From NCBI GenBank assembly GCA_034440575.1, contig JAOTOL010001621.1, positions 486,001 through 550,000 of the forward strand: 64,000 nt of DNA, read 5' to 3'. Position numbers and translations under genes: made by a program. The notes under the pieces were generated by a model, which made no database searches, was not told the DNA's origin, and saw only the letters and a list, made by a program, of their open reading frames with translations. Below are positions 1 through 12,240 of this stretch, piece by piece (position 1 is the first letter of the stretch; each line of letters starts with the position of its first letter). The DNA comes from Imbricaverruca yamaguchii. Its lineage: Eukaryota > Arthropoda > Thecostraca > Neoverrucidae.

Positions 1-1235
1 ATTATGTCACTCCTTTCTCCTATACATGAGTGAACACATACCTAATGCAATAAATTGTTCTCCATATTCTGTCATCTAGTCCACTGATGAGTATAGTGCC
101 TTTGCGCTGCACTCTTTCTAACATATCTATATCTTTTTCTAAGCACGGGCTCCATGTCTGTACAGAATATTCAAAGCGGGGTCGCACATAGCCCTAGTAC
201 AACATCTTCAACACGTCTTTGCTCTTACACCTCGCACTCCTATTGATAATTTCCAGCATTCTGATTAGCCTGTTCCTAGCTGAGACACATTTTTCTACCT
301 TTGAATCATTTGAAGCTAACACACCTAAATTTCTTTCCTCTTCAATAACATCCAATTTACTACCTTCCATTGCATATCTCAAGGTCTCACCTCCAAACCC
401 AAGATGCATAGCATTACATTTTTCATTGCTGAAAAACACCTGCCATTGATCAGCCCACTTTTTAGGTCTTCCAAGTCTAGTTGAATATTTCTAGGTTGCC
501 CACTTCTGCTAGCAACTCCTGCCAATTTGATGTCATCAGCAAATCTGAGCATCCTATTACTCTATCTATCTATACCACTATCTTATTTACAAAGATGATA
601 ACGAGAAGTGGCCTGAGAAAAGAGCCATGCAGCAGTCCACTCAGAGCATCCTTCCATTCAGATTTACATCTATTTAGCATTACCCTTTGTTTCCTTCCCC
701 TTAACCATGCTTCAATCCCACCTGAAACCTTCCCACCAATCCCATGCTGTTTTAGTTGCTGACTTAGATGTCCATGTGGATCTTTATCAATAGCTTTGCT
801 GAAGTCCAAGAACTACCTTGATTGTCTACTTCCATAGTTACATATTTCACAAAGACCAATAGGTAAGTTAAGCAAAATCTTTGAGATCGAAATCCATGTT
901 TGGTAGTTAAAGGTAGTTCTTGTTCTTTTTGCATTGATTGGTTTTTCATCTGTAAATTCTGACGTAAAATAGATAAGTGATCAGAGAAATCAGACTTAAT
1001 GCTACCGGTCTGATTTATTGTTGACACCTTGTTTAAAATATTGTCAATTAATGTGCATGATGTATCTCTTATACGAATCCCTTTCGATATTAGTGGGAGA
1101 AAAACACGAGAGCACATAGACATGAAAAAGGAGTCAGCAAAGTGGCCATTTGGAATTGAGAACAGGTCAGCATTTAAAGATCCAGTGCTGTATGTAGGCA
1201 TGCTAGGTTGCCTATAAACCATGTTAGCCATAGCA
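1..1235 (-). pseudogene. CR1-like LINE remnant (endonuclease tail + reverse transcriptase), internally deleted
   Basis: Read on the minus strand, this is a broken non-LTR retrotransposon ORF2. At about 1090-970 the translation holds CTLIDNILNK followed by SDHLSIL, which matches the end of the APE-type endonuclease domain of CR1-like LINEs. It runs almost directly (about 900-840) into KHGFRSQRFCLTYLLVF, the HGFR..RSC..NLL motif inside the reverse transcriptase, so the linker and the first part of the RT are missing. At 809-570 follow LDFSKAIDKDPH (RT motif A; the frame is shifted relative to the previous piece) and SGLLHGSFLRPLL (degenerate PQGSVLGPLL). The catalytic box reads FADD at 543-532. 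At 439-194 comes the thumb region (KCNAMHLGFGG, then RNLGVLAS), continuing towards base 1. Frameshifts and substitutions show the copy is dead. The left end of the window truncates it. The family call rests on motif order only. Confidence 0.85.
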
Positions 1236-1271
1236 TCAATACTGAAATGTTTTGCCCTTCCTTAGGAGCAC

Positions 1272-1330
1272 AAAAAGCGGCGCAAATGACCTTTATGGTC
1301 CGGAACGCCTAAAAATCACTCTCCCCTTAA
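1272..1330 (+). repeat. LINE 3'-UTR block, solitary fragment
   Basis: The stretch contains GCGCAAATGACCTTTATGG followed by TCCGGAACGCCT. The same block occurs at 26376-26435 (plus), at the end of an RNase H-bearing LINE remnant, and in reverse orientation at 27143-27190 and 45097-45140. It is therefore best read as a stray 3' tail of that LINE family, next to but not part of the CR1-like remnant at 1-1235. Confidence 0.6.
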
Positions 1331-1717
1331 CAGCACATAAAAAGGAGAAGAGAGAAGAGGTATGATTTTCGTAATTTCGTGTTATATGACTTTCGATTAT
1401 GGGTCAGGTCACAAGGTTACATAGGTCACTGGCCTTAGTTGACCCAGGTGACCATTTCGAACTCAGAGTCATTCTAGGATAACGTGTAACACATTAATGT
1501 TTAACACTGCTAGACAGCACAATATCAAGTGCTTACTGAGTTGTTCGAACGCCACCTATCATTACCGTGAAGTGAGTTAATGTGTCTTTTGCTAGCGCCT
1601 TCCTGCTGACCACGCGACCAATGTGCCAAACACCATTGACTACTCCTGACCAAATTACCGATGTGCCAACCATAGGTGACCACTGCCAACCGAGTAATGG
1701 ACGCGGCGATTTTGCAG

Positions 1718-1875
1718 GGCTGTGGCGACCTAGTGCCGCTGCGTGAGAAGGTGCACCACGAAGCCATCTGCAACTTCAGGCCCATCCACTGCGAGTACTC
1801 ACGCAACGGCTGCGGTACTGTACTCTGTCTGCAGCTGATGCCCGGCCACGTGCGACAGTGCCACTTCCGGCCGGT
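1718..1875 (+). CDS. Exon encoding a TRAF-type zinc-finger segment (orphan exon)
   Basis: Translation in frame from the G after an acceptor-like ATTTTGCAG (ending at 1717) gives GCGDLVPLREKVHHEAIC, then NFRPIHCEYSRNGCG and TVLCLQLMPGHVRQCHFRP. This matches the TRAF-type zinc-finger pattern, in which a cysteine, the VPLRE run, HE..C, and FRP(I/V).C alternate and the unit repeats about every 25 residues. Two consecutive half-fingers are visible. The frame closes two codons later (TGA at 1877-1879), right after a possible though weak donor GGTCTG. The fragment could be an exon of a TRAF-like or RING/TRAF-finger E3 ubiquitin ligase. I cannot tell which, and no RING or MATH domain is seen nearby. 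GC-rich codon choice contrasts with the AT-rich surroundings. It may be a live exon of a long-intron gene or a remnant. Confidence 0.55.
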
Positions 1876-2020
1876 CTGAGAGGCCGGCGTCGGCCACTCC
1901 CGGCCAGACTGGCCGCCGGCGCACTCCCAGCGGAAGTGCAGTCTATGGGATAGTTTTCAAGTGTGACACGACTGGAGGCATGCTCAAGAGTGAAGTTGGC
2001 TTCCGTCAGATGACGTTCGG

Positions 2021-2467
2021 ATCGGAGGTCAGCCCTGATCAGAGGTCCACCCTGGCCGGAGGTCCGCCCTGATTTGAGGTCCGCCCTGATCGGAGGTTCG
2101 CCCTGATCGGTGGTCCGCCCTGATCGGTGGTCCGCCCTGATCGGTGGTCCGCCCTGATCGGAGGTCCGCCCTGATCGGAGGTCCGCCCTGATTTGAGGTC
2201 CGCCCTGATCGGAGGTCCGCCCTGATCGGAGGTCCGCCCTGATCGGTGGTCCGCCCTGATCAGAGGTCCGCCCTGATCGGAGGTCCGCCCTGATCAGAGG
2301 TCCGCCCTGATCGGATGTCCGCCCTAATTTGAGGTCCGCCCTGATCGGAGGTTCGCCCTGATCGGTGGTCCGCCCTGATCGGTGGTCCGCCCTGATCAGA
2401 GGTCCACCCTGATCGGAGGTCCGCCCTGATCGGAGGTCCGCCCTGATCAGAGGTCCGCCCGGATCAG
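2021..2467. repeat. 17-bp minisatellite (GGAGGTCCGCCCTGATC)n
   Basis: About 26 tandem copies of a 17-bp unit, with point variants such as GGTGG, AGAGG and TTTGAGG at the start of the unit. Because 17 is not a multiple of three, the same peptide recurs every 51 bases on the minus strand (17-residue period, DQGGPLIRADLRSGRTS-like). That explains the long but meaningless minus frame through the array. Confidence 0.95.
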
Positions 2468-2535
2468 AAGCTCGTGTCATCCGGAGGACACTGTGGTCGG
2501 TCGGTGACGCGCCATTGATAGCTGAGACACCCAGG

Positions 2536-2636
2536 GTGGGGTAGGAGCTGGGGTAGGATCTGGGGCAGGAGCTGGGGCAGGAGCTGGGGCAGGAGCTGGG
2601 GCAGGAGTTAGGGTAGGAGTTGGGCAGGAGCTTGTC
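2536..2636. repeat. 12-bp minisatellite (GGGGCAGGAGCT)n
   Basis: About eight copies of a 12-bp G-rich unit with GGGTAGGAGCT variants. Related GGGTAGGAGCTTGTCGGACGG stretches recur at about 2625-2645 and 2697-2720, so the array is the dense part of a more diffuse repeat. Confidence 0.85.
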
Positions 2637-2639
2637 GGA

Positions 2640-5600
2640 CGGTTCCGTGGCATGGATGACTGGGCCAGGTCGGATCCTGGATTGAGATACCTGGGCTGGG
2701 GTAGGAGCTTGTCGGACGGTCCCGTGCTGTAGACAGATGGGTCTGGTTGGATCCTGGATTGGGTCTGGTCAGGACGGTTTATCTCAAGCCAGCTTCAGCG
2801 TGGCAGGTCATCTGACATCAGGGTAACTGCAGTGGTATTCTCCCGTACTGACCGAGAGCGAAACAGACCGCTACTTCCAGTCCTGCACCCGCGATAACCA
2901 ATATCTCCAGTGCTTTGCTTCGGGCCAATGTCCCCCAAGAGTGAAGAGTGCTCCGCGCGAGTGTTTTATGGGTGCACACCCAGTGACGTGAGTCACAATG
3001 GACAGGCTCAAAGATCGCCACGGCCGAGGGCCAGAGAAATAGCCGGCCTGTCAGCTGTCAGTGTTATCCGCGGTGCCAGCCATCGGTGCTCAGCCGTTCA
3101 CATCTGCAGTCACCTGAGCTGTAGATGTGGGCGGGTTACTTGTTTACTCAACGCCGTCTGGATGTTGATAACAATTGACAGTCCAAAACCAAAAGCGCTC
3201 CGACCACAATATCATACATACGTCTATTGTGACTTGACGCTCTTCTCAGTGCGTGTCTACGTCTTTTAGCATCTGCAACCGTGACTGGGATTATTAGATG
3301 TTGGTATTTGGAATTTGTGCCTGTGGCGTGGTAAATTAAAAATGCATCCACATGTGTATTGATGAGCTACGTCCTTCGGTTGTAATTTGTGTGCATATTG
3401 TTGTGCGAGGGCAATGTTTGTTCCGCATTTGACAGATGGTGTTCTGCATTGGAATACATTTGTGGGTAGAATTGTATTATCGGCCATTAATTATGACGTT
3501 TAAGGCGGAGCAATCTTTCCAAGTAAATTCTGCTAAATTAGTAGGTGCGTGTTGGGTCGTTTCAAAATGTGAACATTCGTGTTAAAAACGTCCTCGGTCG
3601 GCCGACAGCCTCGTGAATTAAGATAAATTTCACTTCGCGATAGGTGTTTTATTGATCTGAATGTTCTGGACGGAAGGCCATTATCAACGCCAATCCAATG
3701 CTTTCTTTACAAATATTTACAGCAGAAAATCCAATGTAAAAAAGTTGGCATTAAATAGTTTGATAGTGATGTAAGATCGCAATTTCAGCTGAGGAGCTCA
3801 GCCCTGTGTCGGTCAGTCTATGGTACTCCCAAATACAAATATATCTCCGGATTTGGGCCACTTTATTCTGCCATCTTGAAGCAACATTGCTATGTTATGA
3901 TGCTTAACATCTATAATATGATGGATGTAATCCACATTCCGGTCAGTGCTATATGAGCACTGTGATTATCAAGTTGCGAAAACTTAAAATAGGATTGCTG
4001 GCACTATTTCGATTTATCAGAGGGCAGTCACCACCAATACTAAAGAATACTTCGAAGAACCGCGAAAATACCGTCACCACGCATTATACATTTTAGGCAA
4101 TCTTACACCTGCATAGGTTGAGCGCGATTGAGCGCGAGTAGCATGTCGTACTCGACATTTATACAGCACTCGCGGCACATTTTTCCTCAAAAACGAAAAA
4201 CAGCGCCAAGTGTTTCATTCCGGATTGTCAGATCTTTCGATAATACGAATAGTGATCTAACCGTGGAGTTGATATGTTTACAATTAAAGTAACTGCTGTG
4301 TCACCGTATCCCATACCGAAAGCAAACTTAGGCAGGAAGGTGAAGCTTAGCAAAATATGTTCATTTTCAGTACAGGTGCCAATGTGATCCCGATGGCTCA
4401 TCAAGTCAAGGCAAGAGCGGAGTTTTATTTCAGATATGGGATACACTTATCCAAAATTTTCATACGACTATCAGTAAACAACATTTTAAATAACATCTTT
4501 TGATGACAAGTCTCATACACAATCTACGTATAAATGTATCAAACTTGTCATATTGCTGTTCCTACGTCCAACTGTGCAAAATTCATATAAAAGCCTTGCA
4601 CCTTATTCAGAATCATAAAACACAAATGAGCTTCAGAAATATCACACCCTGAGATCGATGGTGAAGATTTTGTGAATCAACATTCATTGTCGTCGCCAGA
4701 GGCGTAGAAACGTCTAAAAAAGTGGGAGGGGCCTAAGCCCATTTTGAAGTTTATTCTTACCGTGTATTGCCAACCTTTCATGAAAAGTGTGTGTGTGGAG
4801 GGGGGGGGGAGCATGGGTCCCCTGCCCCAATTTTCCAACACTTATGAGAGCCGCCAGGATGTCTAGGCTCGAGGGCAAAAGCGTGCTGATTCGATATGTC
4901 ACGAGTAAGTTATTTTGGCTTTAGGGCGCATCGACTAATAAGGTCATTTTGTGCCCACGATATGTCACGAGGAAAAAACTGCTACCGTACCCTGAAAAGT
5001 CTCCATATTTAGGTCACCACTTGTGAAGTTGGAGAGGAAAATTGCTGGCCGGGGTGGAACTTCATATCATATTTATGGGGCTCACTTGAAATAATGTCAC
5101 ATTGCCCATTGTTAAAATATGAAATCAATTTCAACGGTTGCCCCATAAAAAGAATATATAATTATCTGTTGCTTTTTTGTATCTATGCCTCAAAGAATGA
5201 GAGAAAAAATTTACGTCTGCATATTTAGGTCATAATTATCGTTTCACATCCCCATCGTCGAACATAAATTTATAAAGTTTTGTATACCACTTGGCCACCG
5301 GCCCCGTTAGTAAAGAAATGAAGCCATGTGCATAGAGTCATAAGAAACATAATTAATAAAAAAGTAGCGAAATTTCTTTGAAGTTTCCGACACATCAGCT
5401 GGAAAAGCAAAACCAAAGATATATTTTACATCATCTTGAGCAAAATGTTTATATATGCTTTATCGCTAGGTTCCTGGCATATTGCCTTTTGCCATTGCCT
5501 TGTGCCAAACGAATCGAGATGGTGAACGGACAATAACTTTCTTCAATGGGGTATCCTACCCCAACCCTCGCATCACTCAGCTTATTTTTCCCTGATATTC

Positions 5601-6436
5601 GACCAATCAGATTTTAGAATGACCTACGGTAAAAGTATTATAGGAAATGGACTGTTGCTACCCAAACACGAAGTGATTTCTCCAAATGTCTTCTAATCGG
5701 AGGCGAATATAGTGGATGGGGGAGCAATAGAGGCATGTATCCCCCACATGGAAAGGTGGCTCCCCTTTAGGAAGGCTCGAGTGCACCCGCCCATCTACCG
5801 CTTCCAGAAATTTATCATCCAAAGGATCACCTTTCAGACGAAAAGGACACCCCTAAGACGATATTGTGCCACTGCAGCATGCTTGAGTGCACCCCCTCCC
5901 CGTTCAACGATTTTCTGTCGAATGCGTTGCTCCGGGGACTTTCGCATTGGTGGTCCTCCTATTAAATGGTGCCTCTCCAGACAAGTGCCCCCAACCACTG
6001 AAAATTTCCGGATCCACCATTTTAACACAGTGTGGCTGCTCATGTTCTCGACAAGATTGTGATACTAAGGAGATGCGTTATCAGGTTCACCTGCTACCCT
6101 CCATGCAGGATAGGAGGTTGCTTTTTTGCACCTCTGAGCATATCGCAGGACGTGGGTATCGGTGCACCGAATATCTGTGGTGTGGCATGTGGTACGAGGA
6201 CCTCTCCTCTCCCCGTGAAGGTCAACAGTGGAACACGCCAGCTGTCCCCTCCCCTCGCTGTCATTTCAGCTCATCCGACATGTCAAAAGCAGTCTCCCTC
6301 TGGCGCAGGCGTCTTGGCAGATACATAAGACACGGGGTCGGCACTATCACTATCGCTCTCACTATCTCATATGCTGGTGAGCGTGTATTTGCGTGAGCGT
6401 GTATTACAGGTGCACTTAATACTTCACGTATTTTGA
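2640..6436. other. Stretch without a recognisable gene
   Basis: Mostly AT-rich single-copy-looking DNA. Only short frames occur, without recognisable motifs. A G-run at about 4799-4810 sits in a segment reading like a degenerate C/G-rich interspersed repeat (about 4700-4870). I see no tRNA, no splice-framed exon and no transposon ends. Confidence 0.6.
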
Positions 6437-6945
6437 CAGGCGAATTAAAGAGATCAGTGTGTCTGACATGCTCTTAAGCGTTTCAGGATAGTGTATCTGA
6501 CAGGCTAGTACGTCCATCAGGTTAGTGTATCTAACAGGATCTGGAATATTTCAGTTTAGTGTATCTAATATGCTAGTGTATTTAGAAGGTTAGTGTATCT
6601 GACAGGCTAGTGTTTTAACCAGTTAGTCTACCTGATATGCTAGTCTATTTAACAGGCTTGTGCACCTGACAGGTGCTTAACAGGATACTGTATCTCACAG
6701 GCTAGTGTATTTAACAGGTTAGATTATCTGATGTGCTCTAGCACTTAAAATGTTAGTGTATCTGACAGGTTAGTGTATTCAGTAGGTTGGTGTATCTGAC
6801 ATGCTAGTCCATCCATCAGGTTAATGTATATGAAAGGCTAGTGTATTTAGCAAGTTAATATATCTGACAAGCTAGTGTATTGAACAGGCTAGTACATCTG
6901 ACAGGCTAGTGTATTTAACAGGCTAGTACATCTGATAGGTTAGGA
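6437..6945. repeat. 17-bp AT-rich satellite with 34-bp higher-order period
   Basis: Degenerate tandem array of a 17-bp unit, ACAGGCTAGTGTATTTA alternating with ACAGGTTAGTGTATCTG, giving an approximate 34-bp double period (tttaac / tctgac). About 30 units. Unlike most other arrays here it is AT-rich and heavily diverged, so it looks older. Confidence 0.9.
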
Positions 6946-9339
6946 TCAGATTCACTTGGGGACTTTCAGGTTCATTGGAGTCGTGGTCGTAATTAGGGAA
7001 ACAGCTTGGTCGAGGATTTCCAACAACATCAAGAAAATAATCTTGTCATGAAAACCACCACCTCCTTCTCCAGCGATAGTTAAGCCATGTATGCATTGTT
7101 TGACAGAGTTCAAGCTTATTGTTATGTTATAATAATGTCAAAACCGACTGAAACATTAAAAATGCAGTCTCGAATACCACAAACACGAAGTAAACTATTA
7201 TGTGTAAGCTCATGTCCGATAATCTAAAACTAAGAAGTATTATGACATAGCTGTGTGTTCGACAGCGGGTTTGTACTCCTCACAGCGGGGTTGTGGTCCT
7301 CACAGCAGGTTTGTTCACTTTGCAGTACCAGGTTGGATATCGTTTGCTACAGGGGACGGATAACACTGGTCCATACGATCCAATGGCGGTGTGTCACCTG
7401 TGCCATCCACGAATGTTTATCTATTATTTACTGTCAATGGGTGTAATGAGCTTTTCACTAACGTTTCGCTGTGTACATTACCTGCATACCTATGCGGGTA
7501 GGGTACTACGGTGATGTACACATGCAGGTAATATGGTGATTGATGGGCGGGACATTTGCCGCGTTTACATGAGCAGGTCAGCCGTAAACGAATATTTCGA
7601 TCTGGTCGATTCGCAAAAGTTCCGATTGCGCGGTCCATTTGCAATATCAAAGCAGCCACCTGAACGAAATTTTGTGATTTGAAAGCTGACGCAGTATGAT
7701 GAAAAGTTCCAAATATTTGGTGCATTCATGCGTTTCTTAAGCATCTGCTTCGAGCAATAGCGTACACAGGCACATGGTGTCATCACTGATACACGTAATA
7801 AGAGGTTGTTGCGCAGATATATAGGGAATCTGTGAATTAGAAGGATTCACATAGCCGATGACACGTTGTCGACGACAACACAACCCTTTCTTCCTCGTGA
7901 ATCAAACGTTGCAATCAAGCAATCAAACGTTCTTTTCAGGTCAGACTATGTTCTATAGTATAGGTTCCAGACTATGTAATGGTGCATTGTTCGAGACGAC
8001 TCTGTTACAGACTGCAATAGTCAAATAAAGAGGGTCATGTTCGCTACGCAATCCAAGATAAAAATGAGCAAAACCAAAATGTTGTCACAAATCCGCTTGT
8101 TGGACACTCCGCCACATCGAAAACTCACAGTTGGGGCACGCAGTAATAACGTGACGTCCCAGCGTGGATTTCAGCTGTGACATGTTTCATTTTTTGTTTG
8201 TTTCACAATTATATTTACGATCCGAACTAAAAACAAGTCGTTCATCTTTCATAATTACCCCAAATTTGCTCAAAACCTAGCAGAGAAGAGCCTCAAGAAG
8301 TATCATGGCCCTTGTAACCGTACCGTTATTTGTTCATGATTGACGCAAATCGCAAACTTCCACCTACCAAAGCGTAAACCAGAGGTTTAAAAATCCTCCG
8401 ATATGGTAGATGGGATCGACGCCCAAATGGCTATAACCATCAGCAGTTTTGGCGACCAGCATTACCTAAATAGCTTGAGAATATTAAGAGCTGGAATTAT
8501 GTCTGCGAGAACGATTTTGCATTCGCAAATTACATTTCCTGAAATAGTTATGCTCTGACAAAAGATAATTCGCTAAAATAATTATGCGTGGGGAAGAGCC
8601 ACTTAGAACAAAGGCACGTCACGGAACGTTTCCGGCCACCCCTTTGACTTTATAAGCTACTCCTAGCTTTTCATTCAGCAATTTAATGGATTTCCTCGTC
8701 TCAAGCGCATGTCAAGAATGCGAGCAGATTTCTGCTCGCAAAAGCGCCGGGCTTGACCGGAGCGCCGCACAGTGTGATATCTCAAGGGAAAACTGGCTAT
8801 AAATGCATTTATCGACTATTTTTATCCCGTATTTCTGGCGCCATTGTGTCAGCAAATGATTGAGGCAGACGAAGTCACAGGTTTTATGGAAATTTTCACA
8901 AGATTTGATATAGTAATAAGTCAATAGGCATGGACAACGTTACATGTGGAAAAAAACGACGCACACGTGCACAAATGTTGTTGCAGTTTGACGATTGATA
9001 AAGGTAAGCTGCATACTGAAAACCTGGACAAGTGAGATATGAGATGTGGTATGGTACGGTAGCTAGTGTGATATGGTAGCTGAGAACATTCTCATTGCGT
9101 TAAGCAATTCAAAAAAGGCATATACCTATTGACAATATGCTATTTGTTATCAAACAATCAGTAATTGCAATAGTCATTCAACTGTTTAGTACCTCGAAGT
9201 TCAAATAAGGTTTAAAAACGCACAAAAGCGCACAACCAGAGACGAATCCCAATGAAATCAGCGATCCTTGACTGTACGTGCCGCAAGTTTCAGCTGCACG
9301 TAGCTGCTCTAACACCGATAGTGATCAATTGTATCCCGA
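6946..9339. other. Stretch without a recognisable gene
   Basis: Short frames on both strands only (the longest lie at about 7250-7790 and overlap on opposite strands), with no conserved motif. AT-rich, no repeat boundaries recognised. Confidence 0.5.
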
Positions 9340-9440
9340 CCGGCCGCGGTGCGGTGCGGTGGCCAGCCCGGGCGGCACGGGGAAGCCCGAGCCGGACGCC
9401 GCGACGCGTCGGCTGGCGGGGTGCCTTGACCGGGTAACCT
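9340..9440. other. Small GC-rich island
   Basis: A sharply GC-rich patch (GGTGCGGTGCGGTGG, then GCCCGAGCCGGACGCCGCG) in AT-rich surroundings. It has no clear reading frame or repeat unit beyond a short GGTGC duplication. It could be a CpG-rich promoter fragment, an exon relic or part of an interspersed repeat. None of these can be shown. Confidence 0.4.
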
Positions 9441-11112
9441 GATCCAGTGGTTGCTATGCCAAAAAGTCCCCTAACTGACGAGGCGACTGAGTCTAGATAG
9501 GTCACGCATAGCGTCTCCCACGGAAAACTGTCTTTGCCTGCAAGGTTCGGGCCATTGTGGTTGGATTTTGCGTACAGTGAACATGGAGGTGCGCGTCAGC
9601 AGAGGAATTGGTGTTAAGCAGTGCAAAGGCGTATGGGCGTAGGAACCATTATGCCCATGTGTTTAATTATAGTTTGCAGTTGATCATGGAGAAGATCCCT
9701 CAGGGATGCCTTTGAAGTGAGTCGTCAATTGTGGACTTGAGAAAGGCGACCGATTTATCGCCATGAACTTAAAATGAAAGTGGGTTAAATGCATGCGAGC
9801 CCGAGACAAATTCAGAAGCCAGTTTGCGACTAATTTTGTCGGGAGACTAGGTGTTTTCCGTGTCCCTGAAGCAAGGTGACCACGTCGTGAGTGATGAAGC
9901 CAAGATCCGCCTTGATGACGATGCCGTGGAGAGAGCGCGAGGGTGACCAACTAGAATCTACGATCACCTCAACGCCCGTTCTCAGCGTCGGGCATCCTTA
10001 AGAGTTACTCAATAACACAGTTATCTGCAGCTCGTGGATTTTGCTGGGCAAAGTGCTCGTGTTGATTGCATGGAGGACGCAGCTTTTGTGTTGCGATAGG
10101 TGGGGTTATCACCGAATCGGCCCAGCAAGATTCGCGGGGCTCTCATAAGCTCTGAAGTGGGCCACCCTGAGTGAATATTTTAGTGATGTCTTTTGGCGTA
10201 ATTTCGCCCAATTAGGACAAGATCTTTGATCCATTCTGCGTAGCAATTATAGGGTCATATTTACACTGCAGAATACTCGCATTACAAACGCTCAATAATG
10301 ATTATCCAATATATGAGAGCCAACGGACTTCGCTTATGACGTCATCATGATGCCACCATGGATGACCGGACGTCGATCTTTCAATACAACATACACTAGA
10401 TACTCATGTAGATGTGTGCATAATTTGAGCTATCTATCTCAATTGGTTCCCGAGACATTTCGCCGAAACAAAATGAGTGGAACGGAATGCTCCCTTCCCT
10501 GTTGCAGGTATAACCTCTGACATTCCTGGGATACGCAATACTTAAGACAATAAATCTTCCCTATATAATCCACATTTGAAGCTCTTTCGACTAAGACCAA
10601 AATCGCATTGCTAACTAGCATACTTTGTCCGCTATGATTTATGGCCAGTTTTTCTCTCGAGTTATCACAGTGTGCGCCGCTTTCATCGGTGACCGGTCGG
10701 CGACCACTGCACATAATAATTTGGAAAGCACCTGACTGCTAGCGACGATTTGGTGGCAAACTTGAGGTAAGCTTTTCACATGTTTTGCAACTCAAAAGCC
10801 CGTTTACAAGAGCATTATTTTCTCAAGTTTTCATAATCGCATCGCATTCGGAAGTTTTGCTGCTCATGGAAACGGGGCAACTACCTCCTTATCCGAATTT
10901 CTACGGAGACGATAATGCGAAGTGGTTTCACTAGCAGGTGTACTCATGGCCAGCCCAAGGGACAATTGGTGGATCGTCTGAAGGCTACGGTAATACACGT
11001 GCATGCCAAATATCTGGCGGGCTGAGGGAAGCACTATTTCCCCAGCCGGCCGGGCGCAGGGCCAAGATGTCAACACACATTCTGGCGGGCGGCGCGGCCA
11101 GGTCTGACGTCA
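9441..11112. other. Stretch without a recognisable gene
   Basis: No long conserved frame. Immediately before the next minisatellite, at 11067, an ATG in a reasonable context (CCAAGATGTC) opens a frame (MSTHILAGGAARSDVSGS) that runs straight into the 24-bp repeat. It has no recognised homologue. Confidence 0.45.
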
Positions 11113-11872
11113 GCGGGTCGCCACCACCGTCACAGCGGCAGCCGCCGCCATCGTCACAGCGGCAGCCGCCGCCACCGTCACAGCGGCAGCCGCCGCCACC
11201 GTCACAGCGGCAGCCGCCGCCACCGTCACAGCGGCAGCCGCCGCCACCGTCACAGCGGCAGCCGCCGCCACCGTCACAGCGGCAGCCGCCGCCACCGTCA
11301 CAGCGGCAGCCGCCGCCACCGTCACAGCGGCAGCCGCCACCACCGTCACAGCGACAGCCGCCGCCACTGTCACAGCGGCAGCCGCCGCCATCGTCACAGC
11401 GGCAGCCGCCGCCACCGTCACAGCGGCAGCCGCCGCCACCGTCACAGCGGCAGTCCCGCCACCGTCACAGCGGCAGCCGCCAGCCACCGTCACAGCGGCA
11501 GCCGCCGCCATCGTCACAGCGACAGTCCCGCCACCGTCACAGCGGCAGCCGCCGCCACCGTCACAGCGGCAGCCGCCGCCACCGTCACAGCGGCAGCCGC
11601 CGCCACCGTCACAGCGGCAGCCGCCGCCACCGTCACAGCGGCAGCCGTCGCCACCGTCACAGCGGCAGTCCCGCCACCGTCACAGCGGCAGCCGCCGCCA
11701 CTGTCACAGCGGCAGCCGCCGCCACCGTCACAGCGGCAGCCGCCGCCACCGTCACAGCGGCAGCCGCCGCCACCGTCACAGCGGCAGTCGCCGCCACCGT
11801 CACAGCGGCAGCCGCCGCCACCGTCACAGCGGCAGCCGCCCGCCACCGTCACAGCGGCAGCCGCCACCACAG
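11113..11872. repeat. 24-bp GC-rich minisatellite, open in several frames on both strands
   Basis: About 31 copies of a 24-bp unit (GGCAGCCGCCGCCACCGTCA plus CAGC). As 24 is divisible by three, each frame stays open. The plus strand gives PPPSQRQP-type octapeptides from an ATG at 11067, and the minus strand gives AAAAVTVA and CRCDGGGG runs. A few 22-23 bp units (for example near 11450, 11525 and 11665, with GCAGTCCCGCCACC) shift the plus frame from PPSQRQ to RRHRHSGS and then to ATVTAAA. That argues against selection on any single protein. Confidence 0.95.
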
Positions 11873-11970
11873 GTGGGCTCACGCCTGGTAACACACACGG
11901 TCGCCTTCCGAGCAGAACTTATCTCTCCGACCCTACGTACTCACACCTCGGTCGACTTCCTGCAGCAGCG

Positions 11971-12240
11971 TCTTGACTGACATTGACACCGATACTGATA
12001 CTGACACTGACACTGACATTGACATGGACACTTACACTTCCTCCTCTTCTGGCACTGCCTCTGTCTCTCCTGACACCTCCTCAGTTTCATCTGACACTTC
12101 CCCCTCCTATCTGTCTCTACCGTTTCTCCTGGCACTCCCTCCATCTCATCTGACGCTGCTGTCTCTTCTGCCACTGCCTACGTCTCAGCTGACATTCAGT
12201 GCTCGTATCTCATCTGACACTAAGTGCGCGTGTCTCATGT
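11971..12240. repeat. Hexamer repeat (TGACAC/TGACAT)n grading into degenerate CTC-rich repeat
   Basis: From 11971 to about 12055 there are near-perfect TGACAY and TGATAC hexamers, giving a DTDTDTD frame. From there to 12240 the motif is spaced out as TCTGACAC / CTGACATT within C/T-rich DNA. It looks like an expanding core with a decayed flank. Confidence 0.85.
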
